Part shown: positions 8,561 to 18,425 of the stretch, piece after piece
Layout of the letters: each line of letters starts with the position of its first letter
Numbering within the stretch: the first letter of the stretch is position 1
Origin: JACDHG01 sp963811585
GTDB lineage: Bacteria > Actinomycetota > Actinomycetes > Propionibacteriales > Nocardioidaceae
Direction of reading: 5' to 3'
Length of the DNA: 64,000 bases
Assembly (NCBI GenBank): GCA_963811585.1
Contig: CAWERR010000008.1
Location: 62,001 to 126,000 of the forward strand
Notes under the pieces: generated by a model
The model's database searches: none
Told to the model about the DNA's origin: nothing
Seen by the model: only the letters and a program-made list of their open reading frames with translations
Program-made: the position numbers and the translations under genes

Positions 8561-8809
8561 GCGCCTGCCCCTTTCAAAACGAAAAGCGACGTGGCAGGTG
8601 TCTCGACCACTGCTGTTTACCCAACCATGGCCTGAGCGACTCGGCAACCCGACCGAATGGCGCAACGTGTGGAATTTTGTCGCCAAACCAGACTTTCGGG
8701 TCAGGGGTTTTTCGAGCCCGTGCGTCTTCCCATCCCGCCTGCCGCTCCGCCGCCCCTGTTCGTGCGACCCCTAACATGTGCACATGACCTGCACGGACAA
8801 AGGGCGCGG

Positions 8810-10378
8810 ATGGCTGCCGGCCTGACGGAGGTCGTCGCTGAGCTACGCGACCGCCTCGCCACCGTCCACCTCGGTGGCTCCGAGGCAGCGCGCACCAAGC
8901 ACACCGACCGTGGGAAGCTGCTCGTCCGCGATCGGGTCGACCGGCTGCTCGACCCGGGCTCGCCGTTCCTCGAGTTGTCGCCGCTGGCGGCCTACGGGAT
9001 GTACGACGACGCCGTCCCCAGGCCGGCATCGTGACCGGCGTCGGCCGCATCAGCGGCCGGGACTGCGTGATCGTGGCCAACGACGCGACCGTCAAGGGCG
9101 GCACCTACTACCCGATGACGGTGAAGAAGCACTTGCGGGCTCAGGAGATCGCGGCAGCCAACCGGCTGCCGTGCATCTACCTGGTCGACTCCGGCGGCGC
9201 GTTCCTGCCGATGCAGGACGAGGTGTTCCCCGACCGCGACCACTTCGGCCGCATCTTCTTCAACCAGGCCAACATGTCAGCGCAGGGGATCGCCCAGATC
9301 GCAGCCGTGATGGGCTCGTGCACGGCCGGCGGCGCCTACGTCCCGGCGATGTCGGACGAGACCGTCATCGTGCGCAACCAGGGCACGATCTTCCTCGGCG
9401 GCCCACCCCTGGTGAAGGCCGCGACCGGGGAGGTCGTCACCGCCGAGGACCTCGGCGGCGGCGACGTGCACGCCCGGACGTCCGGCGTGGTCGACCACCT
9501 CGCCGCCGACGACGCCGAGGCGCTCGCCATCGTGCGCTCGATCGTCGGCACGCTCGAGCGGGGCTCCACAAGCTCCACCGACGGGCACTACCTCACCCAG
9601 CACGAGCCCGAAGAGCCGGCCGAAGACCCGAGCACCTTGTACGACGTCGTGCCGGCCGACACCCGGACGCCGTACGACGTCCGCGAGGTGATCCGTCGCG
9701 TCGTCGACGGGTCGCGGCTGCACGAGTTCAAGGCGCTGTACGGCGAGACGCTCGTGTGCGGCTTCGCGCGCATCTGGGGCTACCCCGTCGGCATCGTCGC
9801 CAACAACGGCATCCTGTTCAGCGAGTCGAGTCTCAAGGGCGCGCACTTCATCGAGCTGTGCAACCAGCGCGGCATCCCGCTGGTCTTCCTGCAGAACATC
9901 ACCGGCTTCATGGTCGGTCGCCAGTACGAAGCGGGCGGCATCGCCAAGGACGGCGCCAAGCTGGTCACGGCTGTCGCATGCTCGGTGGTGCCGAAGTTCA
10001 CCGTGGTGATCGGCGGCTCGTTCGGCGCCGGCAACTACGGGATGTGCGGGCGGGCCTACGACCCGCGGTTCCTGTGGATGTGGCCGAACGCGCGCATCTC
10101 GGTGATGGGTGGCGAGCAGGCCGCGTCGGTGCTCGCGACCGTACGCCGCGACGGCATCGAGGCCAAGGGCGAAGCGTGGTCGGCGACGAGGAGGAGGCGT
10201 TCCGGCGCCGATCCGCGAGCAGTACGAGACGCAGGGCTCGCCCTACTACTCGACCGCGCGGCTCTGGGACGACGGCATCATCGACCCGGTGGACACCCGG
10301 CGGGTCCTCGGGATGGGCCTCGCGGCCGCCGCCAACGCACCGGTGCCCGAGCCCACCTACGGCATCTTCCGGATGTGA
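8810..10378 (+). CDS. acyl-CoA carboxylase carboxyltransferase (beta) subunit, methylcrotonyl-CoA type; frame-shifted in this sequence
   Basis: The carboxyltransferase subunit moves carboxyl from biotin to an acyl-CoA. The reading runs through three segments. The first is 8810 to about 9022 (RGKLLVRDRVDRLLDPGSPF), the second about 9022-10190 (CIYLVDSGGAFLPMQDEVFP, GIAQIAAVMGSCTAGGAYVP, QNITGFMVGRQYEAGGIAK, GGSFGAGNYGMCGRAYDPRF), and the third from about 10200 to the stop at 10378 (YYSTARLWDDGIIDP, TYGIFRM). The combined length of about 523 aa matches the family. ATG 8810 has AAAGGG 6 nt upstream. Two indels break the frame; since both halves are otherwise perfectly conserved, I think these are sequence errors. 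The alpha subunit and HMG-CoA lyase follow, pointing to leucine or isovalerate catabolism. Confidence 0.85.
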
Positions 10379-10413
10379 CGCCGGTGATGACGGTGCACGG
10401 TCGGGTGTCTGGT

Positions 10414-10460
10414 GGTCGAGCTTGTCGAGACCTCAGCTCACCGCATGGTCTCGACAAGCT
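10414..10460. repeat. dispersed 19-bp element, facing copies (family member 1)
   Basis: GGTCGAGCTTGTCGAGACC lies at 10414-10432. A partial inverted copy, GGTCTCGACAAGCT, lies at 10447-10460. Together they can form a hairpin between the carboxylase beta and alpha genes. See the findings for the family. Confidence 0.8.
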
Positions 10461-10494
10461 GACGACGAGGGCCGCTCGACCAGCGAGGAAAGCC

Positions 10495-12453
10495 GTGACC
10501 CGGTTCGGCACCGTCCTGGTCGCCAACCGTGGCGAGATCGCGCTGCGGGTGATCCGGGCCGCCTCGGCGGCCGGGCTGCGCAGCGTCGCCGTCTACTCCG
10601 ACGCCGATCGCGACGCGCCCCACGTGCGTGAGGCGGATGTCGCCGTCCGGATCGGCCCTGCCGCCGCCAGCGAGTCCTACCTGTCGATCCCGGCCCTGCT
10701 CGCGGCCGCCGAACAGTCCGGCGCCGACGCCGTCCACCCCGGCTACGGCTTCCTGTCCGAGCGCGCCGAGTTCGCCCGCGCGGTCGCCGACGCCGGGCTG
10801 GTCTTCATCGGCCCGTCCGCCGACGTGATGGACGCGATGGGTCGCAAGGACCGGGCCCGCGAGATCGCCGTAGCGCCGGTGTCCCGGTCGTGCCCGCCGC
10901 TGACTCCACCTCCGCCGGCGACCTCGATGCCGTGGCCAGGAGGTCGGCTTCCCGTTGCTGGTCAAGGCTGCTGCCGGTGGGGGCGGCAAGGGCATGCGCA
11001 TCGTCCGGACGCCGGCGGAGCTTCCCGACGCGTCCGCCGCGGCCCGACGTGAGGCGGCGGCCGCGTTCGGCGACGACACGATGCTGTTCGAGCGGTACGT
11101 CGAGCACGGCCGCCACATCGAGGTGCAGGTGATCGCCGACGAGCACGGCAACGTCGTGCACCTGTTCGAGCGCGACTGCTCCGTCCAGCGCCGCCACCAG
11201 AAGGTGCTCGAGGAGGCGCCGGCCGCCGAGATCTCCGCCGACGTCCGCCGGCTGGTCTCCGATTCGGCCGTCGCACTGGCCCGCGAGGTCGGCTACGTCA
11301 ACGCCGGCACGGTCGAGTTCCTCGTCTCCGGCGAGGAGGCGTTCTTCCTCGAGATGAACACCCGACTGCAGGTCGAGCACCCCGTCACCGAGCTCGTCAC
11401 CGGCCTCGACCTGGTGCAGCTGCAGTTCGCGATCGCGCAGGGCGAGCCGCTGCCGTTCGGCCAGGACGACGTCGTCGTGCGCGGCCATGCGATCGAGGCG
11501 CGCGTCTACGCCGAGGACCCGTACGGCGGCTTCCTGCCGCAGGCCGGCGCGGCGAGCATCGTCATCTGGCCCGGTGGTGTCGACCCGGTGGCCGGCGCAA
11601 CCTCTCAGTGAGCGACACGAGGATCCGCGTCGACGCGGCGCTGGAGCCGGGCAGGTCGTGAGCACGCCCTACGACCCGATGCTCGGCAAGGTGATCGCCC
11701 ACGGCGCCGACCGCGAGGTCCGCGCGGCAGGCTCTGGTCGACGCGCTCGACGACGACCGTGATCCTCGGGCTGACGACCAACGTCGGCTTCCTGCGCGAC
11801 CTGGTCGCGACCGACGCGTTCCGGGACGCGACGATCGACACCGCGTGGCTCGACCACCACGACGTGCCGGCGCCCGACCCCGAGGTGCGTGGTCCTGGCG
11901 GCCTGGGTCTCGGCGATGCTGGCGTCGTCGGCCCGCCTCATCCGTTCCAGAGCGACGGCTGGCGACTTGGCGGCCCGCCCGCTCCGACGGCTCGTGGAAC
12001 TCGACCGAGACGTCGTGGTCGACTCGCGTGGCCGGCACCGTCGACGGCAGTCGCGGTCCGCATGCTCGTCGGCCGAGAACCACGTCATCGAGGCGCTGGT
12101 GGACGGCCGCCACGTCCGCGGCGTCGTCGACGTGCAGCCGACGTCGCGGCGTCTCCTACCGAGGCCAGCGCTTCGTCTTCACCCCGCTCGACCGCCTCGC
12201 CGACACCGTCGCTCGGCGACGGCCGGTCACGGCGCCCGATGCCGGGCACCGTGCTCTCGTCGATGTGTCAGCGGGGCCGCGGTCGAGGAGGGCGAGACCC
12301 TGGGCGTGATGGAGGCGATGAAGATGGAGCTGACGCTGAAGGCGCCGTTCGACGGCGCTGTCACCGAGGCCGTGCGGTCGCGGGGAGCAGGTCGACCTCG
12401 GCGCGCGGCTGTTCGTCGTCGAGCCACGCTCGCGACCGACGCGGGGTCACTGA
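10495..12453 (+). CDS. acyl-CoA carboxylase biotin-carboxylase/biotin-carrier (alpha) subunit; frame-shifted in this sequence
   Basis: This subunit carboxylates its own biotin with ATP and bicarbonate. Visible parts, in order: FGTVLVANRGEIALRVIRAA, HPGYGFLSERAEFARAV, the ATP-grasp glycine loop VKAAAGGGGKGMRIV (about 10955-10999), CSVQRRHQKVLEEAP, FFLEMNTRLQVEHPVTELVT, ARVYAEDPYGGFLPQAG, then TTNVGFLRDL and the biotin attachment site EAMKME (12309-12326). The GTG at 10495 has GAGGAAAG upstream and the stop TGA is at 12451-12453. The span of about 653 codons equals a normal alpha chain. At least six indels change the frame, between 10870 and 12400. No functional domain is missing, so decay is unlikely. 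Confidence 0.83.
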
Positions 12454-12469
12454 AGGTCCGAGCGCGGGC

Positions 12470-13399
12470 TGATGATGCGCACTCCGCAGGTGGTCGCTGA
12501 CCCGAGCTTCCCGAGCAGGTCACGATCTACGAGGTCGGCCCACGCGACGGGCTGCAGAACGAGTCCGCCATCGTCCCGGTGGAGATGAAGGCGGAGTTCA
12601 TCCGCGCGGCTCGTCGCAGCGGGCTGTCGGCCATCGAGGTGACGAGCTTCGTGCACCCGAAGTGGGTGCCGCAGCTGGCCGACGCCGAGGAGCTGATCGA
12701 CGCGATCGACCTTGACGCCGCTGCCGCGGATGCCGGTGCTGGTGCCGAACGAGCGTGGCCTCGATCGGGCGCTGGCAGGCGGGGTGCGCGAGATCGCGGT
12801 CTTCGGCTCGGCCACCGAGACGTTCGCCCAGCGCAACCTCAACCGCAGTCTGGACGAGCCAGTTCACGATGTTCGAGCCGGTCGTCGCGCGGTGCTCGCG
12901 ACGCCGGGCTGCGCGTCCGGGCTACGTCTCGATGTGCTTCGGCGACCCGTGGGAGGGCGACGTCCCGGTCGAGGAGGTCGTGTCGGCGTCGCGCCGGCTG
13001 CTCGACCTCGGCTGCCACGAGCTGTCCCTCGGCGACACGATCGGGGTGGGCACGCCGGGGCACGTCGAGGCGCTGCTCGGCGGCTTGGCCGAGGCCGGAC
13101 GCCGGTCGACCAGATCGCCGTGCACTTCCACGACACCTACGGCCAGGCGCTGTCCAACGCGCTGACCGCGCTGCGGCTACGGCGTCACCACCTTCGACGC
13201 GTCGGCCGGCGGGCTCGGCGGCTGCCCGTACGCCGAGAGCGCCACCGGCAACCTCGCCACCGAGGATCTGGTCTGGCAGCTGCACGGTCTCGGCATCGAG
13301 ACCGGCGTCGACCTCGAGGCGCTGGTCGCGACCACGGGCTGGATGGCGGAGCAGATCGGCAAGCCGCCCGCGTCCCGCGTGGCGACCGCCCTCCTCTGA
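12470..13399 (+). CDS. hydroxymethylglutaryl-CoA lyase; frame-shifted in this sequence
   Basis: Cleaves HMG-CoA to acetoacetate and acetyl-CoA, the last step of leucine breakdown. Visible family blocks: VTIYEVGPRDGLQNES, IEVTSFVHPKWVPQLADAEE, MPVLVPNERGLDRAL, GYVSMCFGDPWEGDVPVEEV, LSLGDTIGVGTP, VHFHDTYGQALSNAL (metal-binding HxH), and the catalytic G-C loop FDASAGGLGGCPYAESATGN near the C-terminus. The total of about 310 codons fits the family. It begins 17 bp after the carboxylase alpha stop, so the three genes form one catabolic operon. Indels occur near 12512, 12712, 12860, 13100 and 13180. Confidence 0.85.
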
Positions 13400-13425
13400 C
13401 CGGACGTGCCTCGCTGAGATCGAGG

Positions 13426-14098
13426 TCAGGGGCTACGCGCTGCGAGCTTGAGCTGCTTGGCGGCGTACCGGCCGACCTGGTAGGTCGCGTAGCCGTCGGT
13501 GACGGCGCCGACGCCGCCGCCGATCACCGGGACTCGCGGCCGATGGCCGCGATCGTCCGCTTGCCGGCGACCCGGCCGATGAGCTCGGTCGGCGACCTCG
13601 GTGGCGATCCGGTCGTCGAGGTCGGGTCGTACGTCGGCGCGGTGGCGATCGCCATCGGGCTGCTGGGCAGCTTCTTGCTTCTTCACCAGCAGCCTTGACG
13701 CGTCCTCGCCGAGCATGCAGGCGAACACCGCGTTGCGGACCCGCGGGTCGGCAAGGTCGTAGCCGCGCAGGTGCGCGATGCCGGCGACCATGTGGCACTG
13801 CAGCAGAGCGAGCCCGGAGATGTTCGCCGGGACCGTCATGGCCATCGTGACCAGGCCGCCGAGGTTGGTGAGGAATCCCTGGACGCCGGCCAGCTCCGAC
13901 GTGCTGAGTCGACGATGGACTGCGATCGCCTTGTCGACGTCGCCGTCGTGCGGCGGCGAGCCGGTGCTCGGCCGCGTCGGCCGCGCCACGCAGCGGGCCG
14001 ACGCCGTCGACGGCGCGGTCGAACGCCTGCCGGACGAAGCTGGCGGTCGAGCCCGGGCACTCGTCCGAGCGCGACGGTCCGGCGACTCGCCTCACCAT
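13426..14098 (-). CDS. EcsC-family protein; frame-shifted in this sequence
   Basis: The recognisable core is STSELAGVQGFLTNLGGLVT, MAMTVPANISGLALLQCHMV, HLRGYDLADPRVRNAVFACM, and near the C-terminus VIGGGVGAVTDGYATYQVGR followed by AKQLKL. This pattern matches the EcsC family, a poorly understood set of membrane-associated proteins. The start ATG at 14098 (SFVRQAFDRAVDGVGPL follows) and the stop at 13426 give about 224 codons. It is convergent with HMG-CoA lyase, with a 26-bp gap. Indels lie near 13660 and 13960. The function is unknown; the name comes only from neighbouring genes of a Bacillus ABC transporter. Confidence 0.75.
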
Positions 14099-14294
14099 CT
14101 TTCCTCTGCCATCCGCCGAGCGTACGTGTTACGTCCGGTGGCTGAAGTACCCCTGACGAGTAGGCGGACCCGAGGCGGTGACGAAGGCGTGATGCCATAG
14201 ACCTGTCGAACCGCGTACCGACTGAATTGGTGTAGCGAAGCACCAGCACGTTCGGACTGAGCTGCGATGCGACCGTCGAGCCGGAGGAGAGCCG

Positions 14295-14476
14295 ATGCCG
14301 AAATCGCCCGAAGCAGCCCGACCAAGAGGACGAGCAGCACCGCAAGTTCCGCGAGGCGCTGGAGCGCAAGAAGGCGCGCAGCACGATGCGCCCGTCGCGG
14401 TGCGCGCAACAAAGGGGTCGGGGAGGCGCACAACGACAAGCAGCGGCGCGAGTTCCGCCGCAAGTCGGGCTCCTGA
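14295..14476 (+). CDS. DUF5302-like small basic protein; frame-shifted in this sequence
   Basis: Reading across two indels, the peptide begins MPKSPE, contains HRKFREALERKKARS, and ends EAHNDKQRREFRRKSGS. That start-middle-end pattern is typical of DUF5302, a small helical charged actinobacterial protein of unknown function. The expected length is about 60 aa, equal to the span here. It lies 50 bp upstream of aat. Confidence 0.65.
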
Positions 14477-14527
14477 CCCCACCCGCGGCGCTCGACTCAC
14501 CTGCCGGACGCACCTGACGAGGGCACA

Positions 14528-15236
14528 ATGACGAACGTGACCGCGCCGACCGAGCCGCCGACGACCAAGTGGATCTTCCCCGACCCGATGGAGGCCGACG
14601 ACGACATCGTCGCGGTCGGCGCGGACCTCGAGCCGGCCACCGTCCTGGCGCCTACCGCGCAGGGCATGTTCCCGATGCCGCTGACCAGGTCGAGGGATGG
14701 CTGGTGGTCGCCGGTGCGGCGCGGGGTCCTCCCGCTCGACGGGTTTCGGGTCACGAAGTCGATGCGGCAGTCGCGCACGCGGTTCGACGTCACCGTCGAC
14801 AAGGCGTACGACGACGTCGTGGCGGGGTGCGCGGACCCCGACCGACCTGGCGCGTGGATCGACGACGAGGTCATCGCGGCATACCGTCGCCTCTACGACC
14901 TCGGCTGGGCGCACTCGGTCGAGGTCTGGCGGCGAGGGCGAGCTGGCCGGCGGTCTGTACGGCGTGGCGATCGGTGGGCTGTTCGCCGGGGAGTCGATGT
15001 TCCACCGCGAGCGCGACGCCTCGAAGGTCGCGCTGATGGCGCTGGTCGAGCTGCTCGACGACGGACGAGACGATCGGCTGCTCGACGTGCAGTGGTCGAC
15101 GCCGCACCTCATCACGCTCGGCGTGATCGAGGTCGACCGCGGCGGACTACTTGCGATGCTGCGGCGTGCGCTGGGCGGTGCCGCTGCCGCGGTGTGGCGT
15201 GGCGCGAGCCCGACCCGAGCGGATCGGCCTCGCTAG
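14528..15236 (+). CDS. aat: leucyl/phenylalanyl-tRNA--protein transferase Aat; frame-shifted in this sequence
   Basis: Adds Leu or Phe to the N-terminus of proteins bearing basic N-termini, marking them for Clp proteolysis. Visible motifs: WIFPDPMEADDDIVAVGADL, the family hallmark GMFPM with WWSPVRRGVLPLDGFRVTKS, then CADPDRPGAWIDDEVIAAY, and after one indel near 14930, ELAGGLYGVAIGGLFAGESM, FHRERDASKVALMALVELL and DVQWSTPHL. The length of about 236 aa is normal. The C-terminus (beyond LLAMLRRAL) is uncertain because another indel near 15180 may move the stop. Confidence 0.88.
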
Positions 15237-15244
15237 CCGACGTC

Positions 15245-15658
15245 TCACCGGCGGGCAGTTGGCGCTGGCCGGAGCCTCCGAAGGCCCAGTCGGTGAAGGA
15301 CCGGCGGCCTCGCTGGCTGTTCGTCGTGGCGGCTCGACGTCGCCGGGGATCGGCTGGTCTGGCCGGTCACCGGCGACGGTGCAGCCTGCGCGGCAGTGCG
15401 GCGCGATCGACCGCCGAGCACGGTGCTCGGGCACGCGACCTGGACGCCGGGGGCGTCGCGCAAGCCGTCGACCAGGGCGTCGATGAACTCGTTGACGTCG
15501 TCGCGTCGACAGCCGGAACGTGCCGGCGCAGATGCCCTCGCGCCACAGGGACAGGACGACCAGGTCGGCCTCGTGATGCCAGGTCAGCCGCATCGCGCGG
15601 CCGTTGCCGCGGGCGTCGAGGAAGACCTCGCCCTGAGTGCCGGTGCCTCGGCAGACAT
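15245..15658 (-). CDS. conserved hypothetical protein; frame-shifted, boundaries uncertain
   Basis: One block is clearly protein-like: GEVFLDARGNGRAMRLTWHH, EADLVVLSLWREGICAGTFR, and after an indel near 15510, DVNEFIDALVDGLRDAPGV. The pattern (compact beta-rich domain with a conserved SLWR) recurs as a small actinobacterial family without assigned function. The likely start is the ATG at 15658, with a further indel near 15630. The stop could be 15245 or 15367, depending on errors. It is convergent with aat. Confidence 0.5.
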
Positions 15659-15747
15659 GCCGCAATGATGCCCTGTGCGCGCTGGCCAGCGGGCAACGCA
15701 GATCTCGAGTGAGAGTCCGTACAGCCGATTCGGGCACACTTGACGTC

Positions 15748-16616
15748 GTGCCAGAACTACCCGAAGTGCAAGCCCTGGCCCACGACCTGGGCGGCCCGAC
15801 TCGCCGGAGCGTGCGGTGGCGCGGCTCGACATCGTCGCCTTCTCCGCGCTGAAGACATTCGATCCGCCGCCGTCCGCGCTCGCCGGGCTGTTCGTCGAAG
15901 GCGTGTCACCCGGCACGGCAAGTTCCTCGACATCGCCGTCGACGACCTGCACCTGATCGTCCACCTGGCCCGCGGCGGCTGGATCCGGTGGCAGGACGAG
16001 CTGCCCGTCCATCCCGGCCAGGCCCGGGCAAGGGCCCGCTCGCCGCCCGGCTGTCGCTCGACGACGGGTCCGGCCTCGACTTCACCGAGGCGGGCACCAA
16101 GAAGGCCTGGCGATCTACGTCGTCCGTGACCCGGCCGACGTGCCCGGGATCGCCCGGCTCGGCCCGGATCCGCTGTCGGAGGCGTTCACCGTCGAACGTG
16201 CTCGCCGCGATCCTCGCGCGCGCCGGGCGGTCGCAGATCAAGGGAGTGCTGCGCGACCAGTCGATCATCGCCGGCATCGGCAACGCCTACTCCGACGAGA
16301 TCCTGCACGTCGCGAAGATGTCGCCGTTCAAGCCGGCCGCGATGCCCGACGAGGAGCAGTGCCAGGCTGTACGACGCGATCGGCGCCACGCTGCGCGATG
16401 CGATCGACCGGTCCGACGGGCTCGCGGCCTCCGAGCTGAAGAAGGAGAAGAAGTCGGGACTGCGGGTGCACGGCCAAGACCGGAGAGACGTGCCCGGTCT
16501 GCGGCGACACCGTGCGCGAGGTGTCGTTCGCCGACTCGTCGCTGCAGTACTGCGCGACCTGCCAGACCGGCGGCAAGCCGCTCGCCGACCGACGGCTGTC
16601 CCGGCTGCTCAAGTGA
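15748..16616 (+). CDS. Fpg/Nei-family DNA glycosylase (MutM-like); frame-shifted in this sequence
   Basis: Excises oxidised bases. The start GTG gives (M)PELPEVQAL, the family N-terminus whose Pro is the catalytic nucleophile. Later blocks across frames are GKFLDIAVDDLHLIVHLARG, then the helix-two-turn-helix segment with IAGIGNAYSDEILHVAKMSP, and a C-terminal zinc finger with CPVCGDTVREV and YCATCQTGG, ending LADRRLSRLLK. Length is about 289 codons, as expected. At least seven indels are present. Whether it is MutM or a Nei-type endonuclease VIII cannot be fixed from the broken frame; the downstream rhodanese gene is in the same direction. Confidence 0.83.
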
Positions 16617-16659
16617 CCGCCGCTCCCGGGTCGCCGGGGCCACCTGGCAGGCTGGTCAG

Positions 16660-17001
16660 ATGAGCCACGCGATCCCCGAAGTCGACATCACGGGCATTCC
16701 GGCCGAGTTGCCCGACGACCTGGTGGTCCTCGACGTCCGCGAAGACATCGAGTGGCAGGCCGGCCACATCGCCGGCGCCGTCCATCTCCCGCTGATGCAG
16801 GTGCCGCAACGCTTCGCCGACCTGCCGGCCGATGGGCAAGTGCTCGTGGTCTGCAAGGTGGGAGCGAGGTCGGCGCAGGCCACGGCATTCCTGCAGGCGC
16901 AGGGCTACGACGCAGTCAACCTGGTGGGCGGGATGATCGCCTGGGACCGGGCTGGCCGGGCGATGGTCGCCGATGGCGGGGCGCCCCCTCGGGTGGCCTG
17001 A
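16660..17001 (+). CDS. single-domain rhodanese-like protein
   Basis: A 113-aa intact protein with the rhodanese pattern: VVLDVREDIEWQAGHIAGAV, LPLMQVPQRFADLP, and the active-site loop VVCKVGARSAQATAFL with Cys at the catalytic position, then GYDAVNLVGGMIAWDRAG. It probably carries sulfane sulfur on the Cys. The ATG at 16660 follows mutM by 43 bp on the same strand. It has no signal peptide, so it is cytosolic. Confidence 0.9.
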   Translation: MSHAIPEVDITGIPAELPDDLVVLDVREDIEWQAGHIAGAVHLPLMQVPQRFADLPADGQVLVVCKVGARSAQATAFLQAQGYDAVNLVGGMIAWDRAGRAMVADGGAPPRVA

Positions 17002-17132
17002 GCGACATACCCCTCGCAACGTCCGTGCAGCTGAACGCCCTGGCGACCGCTGGCACGGACGCAACGCGGAAGGTTCTACGACTCGCTACGTCAATCTACG
17101 GTTTTCGCTAGACACCGCCATACAGTCCTAGC

Positions 17133-18323
17133 GTGGACCCGATCCGGAACCCGTACGCCCCAGGCGCCGGTCAGCGCCCTCCCGAGCTCGCCGGTCGTGA
17201 CCTCGAGCTGGAACAGTTCGCCGTCACCCTCGAACGCGTGGCTCACGGACGCCCCGAGCGCTCGCTCGTCCTGTCCGGACTGCGCGGGGTGGGCAAGACG
17301 GTGCTCCTCAACGCGCTACGCAGCCTCGCCGTCCAGCGGGCGTGGGGGACGGGCAAGCTCGAGGCGCGGCCTGATCAAAGCCTGCGGATCCCGCTCGCGC
17401 AGGCGCTGCATGCCGCCGTGCGCGACCTCGGGCGCAGACACCGGGACCAGGACCGGGTCGACGCGATCAGCGGGGTGGTGAAGGCGTTCGCCCTCAAGAC
17501 GCCACTCGTCGACCGCAAGGACCACCGCTGGCACCCGCCGACCGACGTACCGGCAACGCGCGGTCGAGCGGACTCGGGTGACCTCGAGCTCGACCTCACG
17601 GAGCTGTTCTCCGATGTCGCCGAGCTGGCGACCGACCTCGGGGTCGGCATCGCCGTGTTCGTAGACGAGATGCAAGACATCGCCGCGAGCGAGCTGTCGG
17701 CGGTGTGCGCGGCCTGTCACGAGATCAGCCAACAGCGCGCCCCACTCGTCGTCGTGGGAGCAGGGCTGCCGCACCTCCCGGCCGCCCTGTCGGCGTCGAA
17801 GTCTTATGCCGAGCGCCTCTTCCACTACCGGGTCGTCGACCGCCTGCCGCGCGCCCAGGCCGACCGAGCCCTGCTGATCCCGGCGTCCACCGAGCAGGTC
17901 GGGTATGACGATGCCGCCCTCGACGAGCTCTACCGCCTGACTGACGGCTATCCCTACTTCGTGCAGGCCTACGGCAAGGTGACGTGGGACGCGGCGCCCG
18001 ACAGCCCGATCAGGATCAGCGATGTGGTCGAGGCTGCACCGGTGGCCGAGGCGGAGCTCGCCGTCGGCTTCTTCGGATCACGCTTCGAGCGCGCCACACC
18101 GGCCGAACGCGACTACATGCGAGCCATTGCCGACGTCGGAGCCGAGACCCACGACGGACCCGTCCAGACGGCCGACGTCGCCGGTGCCCTCGGCCGCAAG
18201 CCGTCATCGCTGTCGCCGGCGCGTGACGCGCTCATCAAGAAGGGCCTGGTCTTTGCGGAGGAGCGCGGAGTGGTCCGCTTCACCGTCCCGCACTTCGGGA
18301 AGTTCCTCCGGACCCAGCGCTGA
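17133..18323 (+). CDS. AAA-family ATP-binding protein with C-terminal winged-helix-like domain
   Basis: A 396-aa intact protein. Walker A is GLRGVGKT (49-56), and Walker B with a following acidic pair is IAVFVDEMQDI. A sensor-1-like APLVVVGAGLPHLPAALSAS follows, then a lid region with ELYRLTDGYPYFVQAYG. The final 80 residues (LGRKPSSLSPARDALIKKGL, VRFTVPHFGKFLRTQ) look like a winged helix. The architecture resembles Orc1/archaeal-ATPase-like AAA proteins common as orphans in actinobacteria. The GTG start is followed at once by DPIRNPYAPG. No partner gene is adjacent (rhodanese upstream at 131 bp, membrane protein downstream at 102 bp), so its job is unknown; a DNA-related or STAND-like switch role is possible. 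Confidence 0.85.
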   Translation: MDPIRNPYAPGAGQRPPELAGRDLELEQFAVTLERVAHGRPERSLVLSGLRGVGKTVLLNALRSLAVQRAWGTGKLEARPDQSLRIPLAQALHAAVRDLGRRHRDQDRVDAISGVVKAFALKTPLVDRKDHRWHPPTDVPATRGRADSGDLELDLTELFSDVAELATDLGVGIAVFVDEMQDIAASELSAVCAACHEISQQRAPLVVVGAGLPHLPAALSASKSYAERLFHYRVVDRLPRAQADRALLIPASTEQVGYDDAALDELYRLTDGYPYFVQAYGKVTWDAAPDSPIRISDVVEAAPVAEAELAVGFFGSRFERATPAERDYMRAIADVGAETHDGPVQTADVAGALGRKPSSLSPARDALIKKGLVFAEERGVVRFTVPHFGKFLRTQR

Positions 18324-18425
18324 CCTGCAGATGCGGTGTCCCCACGCATCGCGATGAGCCGCGCTACGACCCCCTGCCTTCGGTACGCTCACAGTCGACA
18401 ACAGTCTCTTGATTGGGGTTTCTCG

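Noticed and set aside
8617..8622. SigB-type -10 box (GGGTAA on the minus strand) upstream of the sigma gene
   Set aside because: No GTTT-type -35 at the proper spacing, so autoregulation is not supported.
15988..17001. Single 337-codon frame from 15988 to 17001
   Set aside because: It joins an out-of-frame part of mutM to the rhodanese gene; only 16660-17001 is a true reading.
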